Source: MPNP01 sp965215545
Lineage (GTDB): Bacteria; Pseudomonadota; Alphaproteobacteria; Rhodobacterales; Rhodobacteraceae
Length of the DNA stretch: 64,000 bases
Direction of reading: 5' to 3'
Assembly (NCBI GenBank): GCA_965215545.1
Contig: OZ244066.1
Span: 1,860,001-1,924,000 of the forward strand
Shown here: positions 1 to 8,927 of the stretch, in pieces
Layout: each line of letters starts with the position of its first letter
How positions within the stretch are numbered: the first letter of the stretch is position 1
Notes under the pieces: generated by a model
Seen by the model: the letters and a program-made list of their open reading frames with translations, nothing else
Databases searched by the model: none
Told to the model about the DNA's origin: nothing
Translations under genes and position numbers: made by a program

Positions 1-2
1 AG

Positions 3-209
3 GCGGCCCCATCCGCGCTCCGGATCGAGCTGACCGAAAATCTCGGTGGTGTGGCCTATGATTACCTCACGACACCGACCGGGGAACGCATTGTGGTCGA
101 GTCCCGGGGCACCACCCCGTCACCCACCGATGCGACCGTCACACTCCGTTTCGATGATGATGCGGCCCTGATCTTCGATGCGACCAGCGGTGCCCGGCTC
201 CGAGCTTAG
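3..209 (+). CDS. Sugar ABC transporter ATP-binding protein, C-terminal end (partial)
   Basis: The open frame enters from the window edge and stops with TAG, leaving 68 residues. The stretch ENLGGVAYDYL followed by beta-strand-like sequence and the ending FDDDAALIFDATSGARL match the C-terminal TOBE region of MalK/UgpC-type ATPases, which couple ATP hydrolysis to sugar or polyol import at the inner membrane. The ATPase domain itself lies outside the window. An SDR gene follows on the same strand, as is common in alphaproteobacterial sugar-uptake operons. The substrate cannot be read from this fragment. Confidence 0.7.
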   Translation, partial: AAPSALRIELTENLGGVAYDYLTTPTGERIVVESRGTTPSPTDATVTLRFDDDAALIFDATSGARLRA

Positions 210-244
210 GCGCCTGCCATGGTTCCCGTGTCCATGGTTGCACC

Positions 245-1012
245 ATGCTGACCCAGGCCGTGCGTTATGCGAGCCTGCGGGATGCGCCGGTGGTCATCTC
301 CGGTGGTGCGAGCGGGATTGGCAAGGCCCTCGTCCAGTCCTTTGCCCGCCAAGGCGCCCGGGTGGGGTTCGTCGATCGCATCGATGATCCGGGCCATGAA
401 TTGGCCAAGGCCCTGTGTGACGAAGGGCATCATGCTCGCTTCCGGCCCTGCGACATCACGGACACCACCCGCTACCGGGACATCCTCGCTGAACTGGCTG
501 ACGTCAACGGACCCTGCCAGATCCTCGTCAACAATGCCGCCAACGACCAACGCCACGCGATTGGTGATGTGACTCCCGAGGCGTTTGCTGCATCCCTGGC
601 GGTCAATCTCGGCCATACCTACTTTGCCTGCCAGGCGGTCATCCCGGGAATGATGGATGCCGGGTCAGGTTCGATCATCAATTTCGGTTCCATCAGCTGG
701 ATGCACAAGACCCGTCAGGTGACGATGTACGCCGCCGCCAAGGCAGGACTCCATGGCCTGACCCGGGCCCTGGCCACGGATTTCGGATCCTGGGGGATCC
801 GGGTCAACACCATCGTGCCGGGGTGGGTCATGACCCCAAAGCAAAGGGAGCTCCATGTCGATGCCGAAGCCGAACGGCATATTGACGCCATGCAGATGCT
901 GCCCGGGCGGTTGATGCCGGACGATATTGCGGCCATGACCCTCTTTCTGGCCTCCGACCAGTCCCGCATGTGCACGGGGCAGAATTTCATCGTCGATGCC
1001 GGCTGGGTCTGA
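245..1012 (+). CDS. SDR family NAD(P)-dependent oxidoreductase
   Basis: This 255-residue protein is a classical short-chain dehydrogenase. It has the cofactor-binding glycine motif GGASGIG at about residues 20-26, an NNAA motif near residue 97, a serine in FGSISW and the catalytic YAAAK motif, then a PGWVMTP segment typical of the C-terminal half. Length is normal for the family. It lies 35 bp downstream of the sugar ABC ATPase on the same strand, so it probably oxidises the imported sugar or polyol in the cytoplasm. The ATG start is not preceded by a strong Shine-Dalgarno, so the true start could differ slightly. Confidence 0.85.
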   Translation: MLTQAVRYASLRDAPVVISGGASGIGKALVQSFARQGARVGFVDRIDDPGHELAKALCDEGHHARFRPCDITDTTRYRDILAELADVNGPCQILVNNAANDQRHAIGDVTPEAFAASLAVNLGHTYFACQAVIPGMMDAGSGSIINFGSISWMHKTRQVTMYAAAKAGLHGLTRALATDFGSWGIRVNTIVPGWVMTPKQRELHVDAEAERHIDAMQMLPGRLMPDDIAAMTLFLASDQSRMCTGQNFIVDAGWV

Positions 1013-1066
1013 AGAGGGTGGGTCGGGGCGGATTGGACATCAGCAGTGCGCAGCCATCCAACCACC

Positions 1067-2098
1067 TCACACCAGGGCTCCGTACAGGAATCCGCCAGCT
1101 GCCGCCCCCGAGAGGGCAAAGCCCAGATAGGTGAGAAACACCGTTGGTCGGGCAATGGCAAGGACAGCCGTCATGGCCGGGATCGAGGTGACGCCACCCG
1201 CCAGCAGGAAAGCCATCGCTGAACCCGCAGCCATGCCCTGTTCGACGAGGCTGGCCATGAGGGGCAGGGCTGCAAAGCCATTCAGATAGGCAGGCACACC
1301 GAGCAACACGGCCACGAGAATCGATCGCCACCCCTCCGATCCGAGATGGGTGGCCACCCATGAAGTCGGGACATAGGCCACCATCAGGCTCTCGATCAGG
1401 AATGCCAGCAGGAGCCATTTGCCAAGAAAGAGGAAACTGGTCCAGGCGCTGGCCCGGAACCGCGACCGCCGGTCCGCATTGCGCCAGAACGGCCAGATGA
1501 TGGCATCGATTGCCTTGTTGGCTCCTCCGCTGCAGCACGATGTGAATCTCTCACGCAGCGGGGTGTGCAGGGTCTGTCGGGTGAGCAGGCACTGGGTGCC
1601 CAAACCGCCGAGGAGTCCCATTCCGACAGCCGCGACGGTTTTGCCGATGGCGAAATGGGTCTCCATCAGGGCAGCCGTGAGAACGAACATGGCCGGGTCC
1701 ATCAGCGGAGACGCGAGCCAGAAGGCCATCACCGGAGCCAGGGGGATTCCCATGGCCAGCATCGCAGCAATCAGTGGAATGACACCACAGGAACAAAAGG
1801 GGGAGAGCGTTCCAAGGAGCGCGCCGCCGAGGATCATGATCAGCATGTGCCCCCGGAGGACCCTGGCCAGATGATCCTGAAGCCCCACGCCATTGACGAT
1901 GGCCACCACGCCGACCGAGAGCAGGAGAAAGGGGAGGATGTCCTGGAAACTCGCACCTGTCAGCGCAAGACTCTCCTGACCCACAGCCGGGTCGTAAAGG
2001 ACGATGCCCGCAAGGATGACAAGGCTCGCCAGCAAGACAGGATCAACCGCCGTGTGGAGGCGCAGCATCGGGGTGATGATCCGGGCCAGGGTGTTCAT
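1067..2098 (-). CDS. ArsP/UPF0718 (DUF318)-family permease
   Basis: This 343-residue integral membrane protein has about eight to ten hydrophobic segments and the family signature CSCGVIPL about one third of the way along. A hydrophilic loop containing TSCCSG lies near the middle. The family includes ArsP exporters of trivalent organoarsenicals, and other members have unknown substrates. I chose the ATG 13 bp after the upstream arsR-like stop; longer in-frame starts would overlap arsR. It is the second gene of a two-gene operon with a Cys-rich ArsR repressor, which supports metalloid or thiophilic-metal efflux. The exact substrate is inferred, not shown. Confidence 0.8.
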   Translation of the reverse strand: MNTLARIITPMLRLHTAVDPVLLASLVILAGIVLYDPAVGQESLALTGASFQDILPFLLLSVGVVAIVNGVGLQDHLARVLRGHMLIMILGGALLGTLSPFCSCGVIPLIAAMLAMGIPLAPVMAFWLASPLMDPAMFVLTAALMETHFAIGKTVAAVGMGLLGGLGTQCLLTRQTLHTPLRERFTSCCSGGANKAIDAIIWPFWRNADRRSRFRASAWTSFLFLGKWLLLAFLIESLMVAYVPTSWVATHLGSEGWRSILVAVLLGVPAYLNGFAALPLMASLVEQGMAAGSAMAFLLAGGVTSIPAMTAVLAIARPTVFLTYLGFALSGAAAGGFLYGALV

Positions 2099-2111
2099 GA
2101 CAGCCAGATTC

Positions 2112-2450
2112 TCAACAGGATGCCAGCCGGCCACTGACTGGAGAGTCGCTCGCCTTGCAGCAGGGATCATCGACACAGCAGTTGTGGGTCAGATAGTCGA
2201 CAAGCTCATGCATGACGGGATAGTTTGCCGCCGAGAGGATCTCGCGACCCTGACGGGTCTGGTGCACAAGATCCACACTGACAAGGGTGCCAAGGTGATG
2301 GGCCAATGTGGAGGCCGGGATGGCCAGGGCTTCTCGCAGCGCACCGACAGTGTTCCCCGCCTGTCCGGTCTGGACCAGATGTCGATAGAGTTTCAGCCGC
2401 GTCGGATTGCCCAGCGCCGCCAGCCGGGCGGCCATTGTCTCCTGGTTCAT
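2112..2450 (-). CDS. ArsR/SmtB-family metalloregulator
   Basis: This protein of about 112 residues has a winged helix-turn-helix: ALGNPTRLKLYRHL is the ArsR N-terminal signature and ASTLAHHLGTL is the recognition region. The tail carries closely spaced cysteines (NCCVDDPCC), a likely inducer-binding site for As(III) or a related ion. An ATG at 2450 with GGTGA just upstream, or a GTG at 2459, could be the start. It is the first gene of an operon with the permease, and a consensus promoter overlapped by a perfect inverted repeat lies about 30 bp upstream, consistent with autorepression. Confidence 0.88.
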   Translation of the reverse strand: MNQETMAARLAALGNPTRLKLYRHLVQTGQAGNTVGALREALAIPASTLAHHLGTLVSVDLVHQTRQGREILSAANYPVMHELVDYLTHNCCVDDPCCKASDSPVSGRLASC

Positions 2451-2480
2451 GATTGTCACCGCAGGTCCAAAATAACGATA

Positions 2481-2515
2481 AAACTAATTATATAGTTTAT
2501 TTTGCTCCTTGTCAA
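2481..2515 (-). promoter_or_regulatory. Sigma-70 promoter with embedded ArsR-type operator
   Basis: On the minus strand there is a perfect -35 box TTGACA (2510-2515), a 17-bp spacer and a perfect -10 box TATAAT (2487-2492), upstream of the arsR-like gene. The -10 box is the centre of the inverted repeat AAACTAATTATATAGTTT (2481-2498), with 6-bp arms that are perfect complements. A repressor bound there would block RNA polymerase directly. The promoter boxes are read from sequence; assignment of the repeat to this ArsR is inference. Confidence 0.85.
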
Positions 2516-2841
2516 ATCTGCTGCGGCGGTTGGCAGGGAACAGGGTCCCATTGTTCCATCAGTCCAATTGGCCGGCGCTCGATCCCAGACCGAATTCGGG
2601 TCCCGCTCGCCTTGTGCGCGTCAGCCAGGGCCAGACTTTGCCGCACCAGGGATATGGAATTCAGTCTGCGGTCCAATGCTGCACATCAACAGCTGGAGGG
2701 GTCCGGGTCCCTTGCGCTCCTCTCTCGCCTGCAACCAAAACTGCTGTTGAACGGGATAGACTTTGCTATCAGGCTGCACGAGTGGCACGATCCAATCGAC
2801 ATGTCCCGGCATCGCCGGGGGCGAAATGAGGAGAGACAGCA
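2516..2841. other. Intergenic region without a supported gene
   Basis: About 325 bases separate the ars promoter from the CitE-like gene. Short open frames occur on both strands, but none has a recognisable domain or convincing start. A GGAGAGA-type Shine-Dalgarno near 2830 belongs to the downstream gene. I saw no clear promoter box or hairpin. Confidence 0.5.
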
Positions 2842-3696
2842 ATGCGCGGGAAACGACGATCTGCACTCTATGTGCCCGGGACCAATGACCGGGCTCTTGC
2901 CAAGTTCCAGACCCTGCCGACCGATATGGTCATTCTGGATCTTGAGGATTCGGTGGCACCGAGTCGGAAGGGGGACGCCCGGGCGGCAATCCGGCATCTC
3001 CGCAGGAGCGAAGATGCGGGGTCCTGTGAACATCTGGTGCGACTCAATGCCGCCGAGACCCCTTTCTGGCAGGACGATATCGCCCTGCTGGCCGACTGCC
3101 CTGCTGATGCCGTCCTTTTGCCCAAGATCCGGACAGCCGATGATGTGCATGACCAGATCGGATCCCTTGCTTCGGTGGCACCCGGGCTTGGTGTCTGGCT
3201 GATGATGGAGACACCGGAATCGGTGTTCCATGCCCTCGCCATTGCGGCGACCCGGCAAGACCATGCCGCGCTCCAGGGATTTGTCATCGGGACCAATGAT
3301 CTGGCCAAGGACACCGATATCCAGCCGGATGCCGGCCGGACCTGTCTCGTCCCCTGGTTGATGCAGATTGTCCTCGCGGCCAAGGTCCATGATCTCGATG
3401 TGATCGATGGCGTGTACAATGACATCGCTGATCATGAGGGATTCAGGGCTGAAGCCGAGCAGGGCAAGGCGATGGGAATGACGGGCAAGTCCCTGATCCA
3501 TCCGGCGCAGATCGAGCCCACCAACAGGATCTATGCGCCCTCCACGGAGGAGATCACCTGGGCAAGGAGGATCGTGGATGCCTTTGCCGCCGAGGGCGGC
3601 GATGCCAAGGGGGTCCTGGCCCTCGATGGCAGGATGGTCGAGCGGCTTCATCTGGCGCAGGCCCACAAGATCCTGGCCCGGGCCGGGGCGTTGTGA
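2842..3696 (+). CDS. CitE-like HpcH/HpaI-family CoA-ester lyase, possibly (3S)-malyl-CoA thioesterase
   Basis: This 284-residue TIM-barrel protein begins RSALYVPGTNDRAL, the standard opening of the CitE/malyl-CoA lyase family. It has DLEDSVAP near residue 35, an arginine in VRLNA, LPKI near residue 94, MMETPE and GTNDL, and the late motif GMTGKSLIHPAQI. These elements form the Mg and CoA-thioester site. The length fits Mcl2-type (3S)-malyl-CoA thioesterases better than longer malyl-CoA lyases, and propionyl-CoA/methylmalonyl-CoA genes nearby would suit an ethylmalonyl-CoA pathway. Other CoA-ester cleavages remain possible. A purine-rich GGAGAGA sits at the right distance from the ATG. Confidence 0.75.
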   Translation: MRGKRRSALYVPGTNDRALAKFQTLPTDMVILDLEDSVAPSRKGDARAAIRHLRRSEDAGSCEHLVRLNAAETPFWQDDIALLADCPADAVLLPKIRTADDVHDQIGSLASVAPGLGVWLMMETPESVFHALAIAATRQDHAALQGFVIGTNDLAKDTDIQPDAGRTCLVPWLMQIVLAAKVHDLDVIDGVYNDIADHEGFRAEAEQGKAMGMTGKSLIHPAQIEPTNRIYAPSTEEITWARRIVDAFAAEGGDAKGVLALDGRMVERLHLAQAHKILARAGAL

Positions 3697-3807
3697 ACGC
3701 CGAGCATGCCTCATCGACTGCCATTGGACCCGATCACGTCTTGCACTCGATATCAGGAATGCCTATGGCCCGGATTGCACTTTGAGTGGAATGGGGGAGC
3801 GAACAGG

Positions 3808-4926
3808 GTGTTGATCGGTGTTCCGAAAGAGATCAAGGATCACGAATACCGGGTTGGCCTGGCACCCGAATCCGTGGTCGAGTTTGTCGCAGCAGACCAT
3901 ACCGTTATCGTTGAGACCAATGCCGGTCTGGGCATTGGTGCCGACAATGAGGCCTATGTCGGGGCTGGGGCCGAGATTGCCCCGACCGCCGAGGAAATCT
4001 TCGGCCGCGCTGACATGATCATCAAGGTCAAGGAGCCGCAGGCAGGCGAGCGGGCCATGCTGCGCGAGGACCAGATCCTCTACACCTATCTTCATCTCGC
4101 GCCCGACCCCGACCAGACAGCGGATCTTGTCAAATCCGGCGCCATTTGCATTGCCTATGAGACCGTCACCGATCCTGATGGTGGTCTGCCACTGTTGCGC
4201 CCGATGAGTCAGGTGGCCGGGCGCATGTCGATCCAGGCGGGTGCCTGTACACTGGAAAAGGCCCGCGGCGGGCGGGGAATCCTGCTCGGTGGTGTTCCCG
4301 GTGTGAAGCCGGGCAAGGTCGTGGTGCTCGGTGGCGGCGTTGTCGGTTTCAATGCTGCCCAGATGGCGGTTGGCATGCAGGCGGATGTGACGATCCTTGA
4401 CCGCAATCCCGTGGTGCTGGAACGACTCAACACGCATTTCGAAGCGACGGCCCGGACGGCCTTCTCCACCCGTGCGGCGCTGGAGGAGGAGGTTCTTGGC
4501 GCCGATCTCGTCATCGGTGCGGTCCTGATACCGGGGGCTGCGACACCGAAACTGGTGACCGGCGATATGATCCGAAACATGAAACCCGGATCTGTCATCG
4601 TCGATGTCGCCGTCGATCAAGGGGGGTGTTTCGAGACGACCAGGGCCACCACCCATGCGGATCCGACCTATGTCATTGATGACGTGGTGCACTACTGTGT
4701 TGCGAATATGCCCGGTGCCGTGGCCCGGACGTCAACCTACGCCCTCAACAACGTGACCGTCCCCCATGCCCTGGCCATTGCCAATCACGGTTGGCGCCAG
4801 GCACTGGCCTTCAATCGTCACCTGATGGCCGGATTGAACGTGATTCGCGGCACGGTGACCTACAAGGCTGTTGCTGATGAGTTGGGTTACGATTACGTCG
4901 CCCCGGAGCACTGGATCATCGGGTAA
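3808..4926 (+). CDS. ald: Alanine dehydrogenase
   Basis: This 372-residue cytoplasmic enzyme interconverts L-alanine and pyruvate with NAD. The N-terminus MIGVPKEIKDHEYRVGL is characteristic, with the substrate lysine and arginine region, KVKEP near residue 74 and LHLAPD near 95. The Rossmann motif VVLGGGVVGFNAA lies near residue 171, and NVTVPHALAIANHG with YVAPEH closes the protein. I chose GTG at 3808 because GGGGGAG sits about nine bases upstream; a longer in-frame reading adds residues unlike the family. It stands alone between the CitE-like gene and the convergent guanine deaminase. Confidence 0.93.
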   Translation: MLIGVPKEIKDHEYRVGLAPESVVEFVAADHTVIVETNAGLGIGADNEAYVGAGAEIAPTAEEIFGRADMIIKVKEPQAGERAMLREDQILYTYLHLAPDPDQTADLVKSGAICIAYETVTDPDGGLPLLRPMSQVAGRMSIQAGACTLEKARGGRGILLGGVPGVKPGKVVVLGGGVVGFNAAQMAVGMQADVTILDRNPVVLERLNTHFEATARTAFSTRAALEEEVLGADLVIGAVLIPGAATPKLVTGDMIRNMKPGSVIVDVAVDQGGCFETTRATTHADPTYVIDDVVHYCVANMPGAVARTSTYALNNVTVPHALAIANHGWRQALAFNRHLMAGLNVIRGTVTYKAVADELGYDYVAPEHWIIG

Positions 4927-5060
4927 GGCAATCCCTCGCCAGGATCGGTCGTGGCGATGTCATCGCAGGGCCACCACCCGTCGACGTGCCCGGGATCAGG
5001 GCCCTCCCGGCACAGTCCCATCGCAGGATATTGACTGGACAATGACTGTTTTGCAGTGAT

Positions 5061-6407
5061 TCAGTCTGCTGCCGGTCCGGCTGGTGATCCGAATGGGTCC
5101 TGTCGGTGCGTGATGCGGTGACCCTTGATCCAGACATCGAGGATGGCCCGGTCATCCCCCATCATGATCGTGGGGAAGAGGAGACTCCAGATATCATGGG
5201 CGTGATGGGCGGCCGTGGCGATATCGGGTCGGGAGCAGGGGTCGATCACGACGAGATCGGCCTCAAGGCCCGGGGCAAGATTGCCAATGAATGTGGACAG
5301 TCCCAATACGGTGGCATTGCCCACGGTTGTCAGCCAGAGGAGTTGGGCCGGGTGGAGGGGGGCATGGACCAACTGGCTGATTTCGTAGGCGGCGGCCATG
5401 GTTCGCAGCATGGAGAAGGACGAGCCGCCACCGATATCGCTGGCCAGACCCAGCGCCAGCCCCTCCCGTTTGCCTTGCTGGACGGGCAGCAAACCGGAAC
5501 CGATGAACATGTTTGAGGTCGGGCAGTGAATGATGGCACCACCGGCTTCCCGCAGCCGGGTGCGCTCACGGTCGGTCAGGTGGATGGCATGGCCATACAG
5601 GGCCCTGGCTCCGAGCAGCCCGAAGTCCTCATAGACCTGCAGATAGTCGGCGGTGTCGGGAAAGAGGGATCGGACCCATGCCACCTCCTCGTGCTGCTCG
5701 GAGAGATGGGTCTGCATCAGGCAGTCTGGATATTCGGTCCAGAGGGCGCCGAGTGCCTCGAGTTGTTCCGGTGATGATGTGGGGGCAAAGCGCGGCGTGA
5801 TGGCATAGGTCAATCGCCCGGTCCCGTGCCAGTCATGAATGAGGGATTTGCTGTCATCATAGGCGGATTGGGCTGTATCCCTGAGACCATCGGGCACATG
5901 GCGATCCATGCAGGTCAGTCCGGCAACGGCCCGGAGGTCGTGGTGCTGGCACTCTTCCATGATGGCCACAACACTGGCGGGGTGACTGGTGCAGAACGTT
6001 GAAAACGTCGTTGTGCCATTGGCCAGCACCGTGCGCACGAACTGCCGGGCAATTGTGCGGGCATGCGCGATGTCGGCAAACCGGGATTCCTCGGGGAAGG
6101 TGTAACGCTCCAACCAGTCGATCAGGCGGGCACCCCAACTGCCGATGATGGCCGTCTGGGGATAGTGGAGATGGGCATCGATGAATCCGGCCATGATGAT
6201 GGCAGTGCCATAATCATTGATGGGGACATCCGGGTGGGTTGCGCGCAAACGGTCAGGGGGGCCGAGATCAGCAATCAGGCCGTCAGTGATCAGGACGGCT
6301 CCATAGGGGTCATGCCGGGCAGCTTCAGCAGGTGGACAGGCAAAGGGGTCGGCCCTGAATGACAGGGTCTGTCCGAGCAGCAGTCGAGAGGATGGCATGG
6401 CGGTCAA
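5061..6407 (-). CDS. guaD: Guanine deaminase
   Basis: This 448-residue amidohydrolase converts guanine to xanthine in purine salvage or catabolism. It shows the zinc-site motif DAHLHYPQ near residue 77, FCTSHP, a QTHLSEQ segment, GHAIHL, HCPTSNMFIGSG and SDIGGGSSFSML, all diagnostic for GuaD. The length is normal. It is convergent with ald and divergent from mgtE, so it is probably transcribed alone. No other purine-degradation gene is visible. Confidence 0.92.
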   Translation of the reverse strand: MTAMPSSRLLLGQTLSFRADPFACPPAEAARHDPYGAVLITDGLIADLGPPDRLRATHPDVPINDYGTAIIMAGFIDAHLHYPQTAIIGSWGARLIDWLERYTFPEESRFADIAHARTIARQFVRTVLANGTTTFSTFCTSHPASVVAIMEECQHHDLRAVAGLTCMDRHVPDGLRDTAQSAYDDSKSLIHDWHGTGRLTYAITPRFAPTSSPEQLEALGALWTEYPDCLMQTHLSEQHEEVAWVRSLFPDTADYLQVYEDFGLLGARALYGHAIHLTDRERTRLREAGGAIIHCPTSNMFIGSGLLPVQQGKREGLALGLASDIGGGSSFSMLRTMAAAYEISQLVHAPLHPAQLLWLTTVGNATVLGLSTFIGNLAPGLEADLVVIDPCSRPDIATAAHHAHDIWSLLFPTIMMGDDRAILDVWIKGHRITHRQDPFGSPAGPAAD

Positions 6408-6515
6408 CCCGATTGATGACGGGGCCTGATGGCCCGGGGTGCCGTGCCGGGGATGACGAATCGTGTCTCTATAATCATGGTCTGGAATGCATTACCTGTA
6501 CAGTGAGAGAGACAC

Positions 6516-7919
6516 ATGGCGCATTGCATGGAGATCGGTATGGCAATCCAAACTCCGGGTCTGACCCATCATGACCAATCCTTCCAACTGAGCCCCGAAC
6601 TGGTTGACAGCATTATCACCGCTGTCGTCGGGAACAACAAAACCGAATATTTGCGTCTCATCGAACCCCTGCATGAGGCCGATATCGCTGATCTTCTCGA
6701 ACAGATCAATCCCGAGCATCGCCGCTGTCTGATCGAAATCTGGGGCGATGATTTCCCCATTGATACCCTGTCAGAACTCGATGAGGCCCTGCGCAAGGAG
6801 GTGATCGCACTGATCACTCCCGAGCAGATCGTCGACGCGGTCGGGGCGCTCGAGGCCGATGATATTGTCGATATTGTTGAGGATCTTGATCACGATCAGC
6901 AGACGATCATTCTCTCAGGCCTTGAACAGAGCGATCAGGCCATCATCCGCATGTCACTCAATCTGCCGGAAGACAGTGCCGGTCGCCTGATGCAGCCCCG
7001 CTTTGTCTCGGTTCCGGAATACTGGAATGTGGGACAGACCATTGATGCGCTCCGGGCCCGCGAGGACCTGCCCGAGGATTTCTACCATGTGATCCTCGTT
7101 ACGCCCCACATGAAGCCCATCGGCCAGGTGGCCCTCGGGCGCGTCATGGCCTCGAACCGGGATGTCAGACTGGCCGCTCTCGCAGACCGGGATTTCCGGA
7201 CCATTCCGATTGAGCAGGATCAGCAGGATATCGCCTATGCCTTTAACCAGTATCACGTGATTTCAGCCCCGGTCGTTGACGGATCCGGTCGCCTCGTGGG
7301 TGTCATCACCATCGATGATGCCATGACGATACTCGATGAGGAGGCCGAGGAGGATATCCTGCGGCTGGCGGGTGTCGGCGGCGAGAGTTTGACGGACCGG
7401 GTGGTCAACATCACCCGGCAGCGCTTTCCGTGGCTGTTCATCAATCTCCTCACAGCAATCCTGGCCTCGGTGGTGATCGCCCAGTTCGCTGAAACGATCG
7501 AAGCCCTGGTGGCCCTTGCCGTTTTGATGCCGATCGTCGCATCAATGGGTGGCAATGCCGGCACCCAGTCCCTGACCGTTGCTGTGCGCTCGCTGGCAAC
7601 CCGTGACCTCACATCAACCAATCTGTGGCGGATCATCCGTCGGGAAGGGTTGGTTGGTGCCCTCAATGGCGTGATCTTCGCCATCGTCATCGGTGGGATC
7701 GGCATCGCCTGGTTTGGTGATCTGGACCTTGGTGCCATCCTCGCAGTCGCCATGATCATCAATATGGTCGCCGCCGGGCTTGCTGGCATCGCCATCCCCA
7801 TAGGCCTCGAGCGCCTGCGGGTCGACCCAGCCATTGCCTCAAGCGTGTTTGTCACCACGGTGACCGATGTGATCGGCTTTCTGGCCTTTCTCGGCATCGC
7901 CACGCTCTACCTGCTCTAA
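6516..7919 (+). CDS. mgtE: Magnesium transporter MgtE
   Basis: This 467-residue protein has the MgtE architecture: an N-terminal helical superfamily domain (about residues 20-140) with acidic DIVDIVEDL-type repeats, paired CBS domains (about 150-270), and a C-terminal membrane domain of about five helices. That domain begins near residue 300 and includes PIVASMGGNAGTQSLT, which lines the Mg pore. The cytosolic part senses Mg and gates the channel. ATG at 6516 follows a GAGAGA stretch; later ATGs at 6528 and 6540 are alternatives. I saw no obvious Mg riboswitch in the short leader. Confidence 0.92.
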   Translation: MAHCMEIGMAIQTPGLTHHDQSFQLSPELVDSIITAVVGNNKTEYLRLIEPLHEADIADLLEQINPEHRRCLIEIWGDDFPIDTLSELDEALRKEVIALITPEQIVDAVGALEADDIVDIVEDLDHDQQTIILSGLEQSDQAIIRMSLNLPEDSAGRLMQPRFVSVPEYWNVGQTIDALRAREDLPEDFYHVILVTPHMKPIGQVALGRVMASNRDVRLAALADRDFRTIPIEQDQQDIAYAFNQYHVISAPVVDGSGRLVGVITIDDAMTILDEEAEEDILRLAGVGGESLTDRVVNITRQRFPWLFINLLTAILASVVIAQFAETIEALVALAVLMPIVASMGGNAGTQSLTVAVRSLATRDLTSTNLWRIIRREGLVGALNGVIFAIVIGGIGIAWFGDLDLGAILAVAMIINMVAAGLAGIAIPIGLERLRVDPAIASSVFVTTVTDVIGFLAFLGIATLYLL

Positions 7920-8084
7920 CCCCGGATCTGCCGCGACAGGGCCAGACGCCCCATGACGATTCCTGCCGACCCTCACGGCAGCACCAACGTTCAACCGGGC
8001 CCATCCCCCTGACCTTCCCGGCATCAACCGTGATGGCTGTGCATGGTCTCGCCGGTTTCTTGAAAATTGCAGAATCCCATTGCC

Positions 8085-8927
8085 ATGAACCAGCAGGAAA
8101 CGCACCGCCTGAAACCACTTCCGGAGACCGTTCCTCCCGGCTTCATGGTCGACACGCCATGGCTGCGAGCCCGGGGCATCGACAGCAAGTCCATCCACAA
8201 CTATGTCGCTCGCGGCTGGCTTGAACGCGTTGTCCGGGGTGTCTACCGTCGGCCGCTCCCCGATGGTGCACAAACCGGTCACGTCGAGTCCTGGGCAATC
8301 CCGCTCCTCTCCCTGCAATGGCTCATGAAGTCCACCATGCATCTCGGCGGTGAGAGCGCCCTCGATGTGGCCGGCTATGCCCATTACCTGCAACTCGGTG
8401 GATTGCCGCGCGTTCATTTCTATGGCAAGGGACCATCGTGGTTGAAACGACTGCCCATGCAGACCGAAATCGTCCTGCACCGCAGGACGCTCTTTGATGA
8501 CGAATTCCTCAGTATTGATGATGCCGATTTTCAATCTGTGGGCAGGCCGCCGATGGTGGGTGTCTGGCGCTGGCCAATCAGGGCCTCTTCGCCGGAACGA
8601 GCCATCCTCGAGGCTCTGGATGAGTTGCCCCGCAATGCCTCCTTTGATAACCTCGACAAGATCTTCGAGAGTTTGGTGTCTCTCCGACCCAAGCGGCTGA
8701 CCGCACTCCTGACGACGTGTCGGAGCGTGAAGGTGCGAAGGCTGTTCTTTGTCTTTGCCGACAGGCACCGCCACGCGTGGCGCAAGCATCTGGATGTCTC
8801 AGCGATCAACTTCGGATCGGGGCCTCGTGCTCTGGTCGAGGCTGGCCGACTTCATCCAACCTACCGAATCGCCGTCCCCCAGGAATTCTTGCCAACCAGA
8901 CCGCAAGAGTCGGATGCAATATTTTGA
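8085..8927 (+). CDS. AbiEi-type antitoxin of a type IV toxin-antitoxin system
   Basis: This 280-residue protein begins with a winged-helix domain whose signature is the run from WLRARGIDSKSIHNYVARG to the GVYRRP turn (about residues 24-66), as in AbiEi antitoxins. The remaining C-terminal domain resembles that of AbiEi_3 proteins. Antitoxins of this type repress their own promoter and counter the toxin indirectly. The stop overlaps the start of the downstream nucleotidyltransferase by 14 bp, so the pair is co-translated. I used the first ATG; a TTG at 8067 is in frame. Confidence 0.82.
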   Translation: MNQQETHRLKPLPETVPPGFMVDTPWLRARGIDSKSIHNYVARGWLERVVRGVYRRPLPDGAQTGHVESWAIPLLSLQWLMKSTMHLGGESALDVAGYAHYLQLGGLPRVHFYGKGPSWLKRLPMQTEIVLHRRTLFDDEFLSIDDADFQSVGRPPMVGVWRWPIRASSPERAILEALDELPRNASFDNLDKIFESLVSLRPKRLTALLTTCRSVKVRRLFFVFADRHRHAWRKHLDVSAINFGSGPRALVEAGRLHPTYRIAVPQEFLPTRPQESDAIF

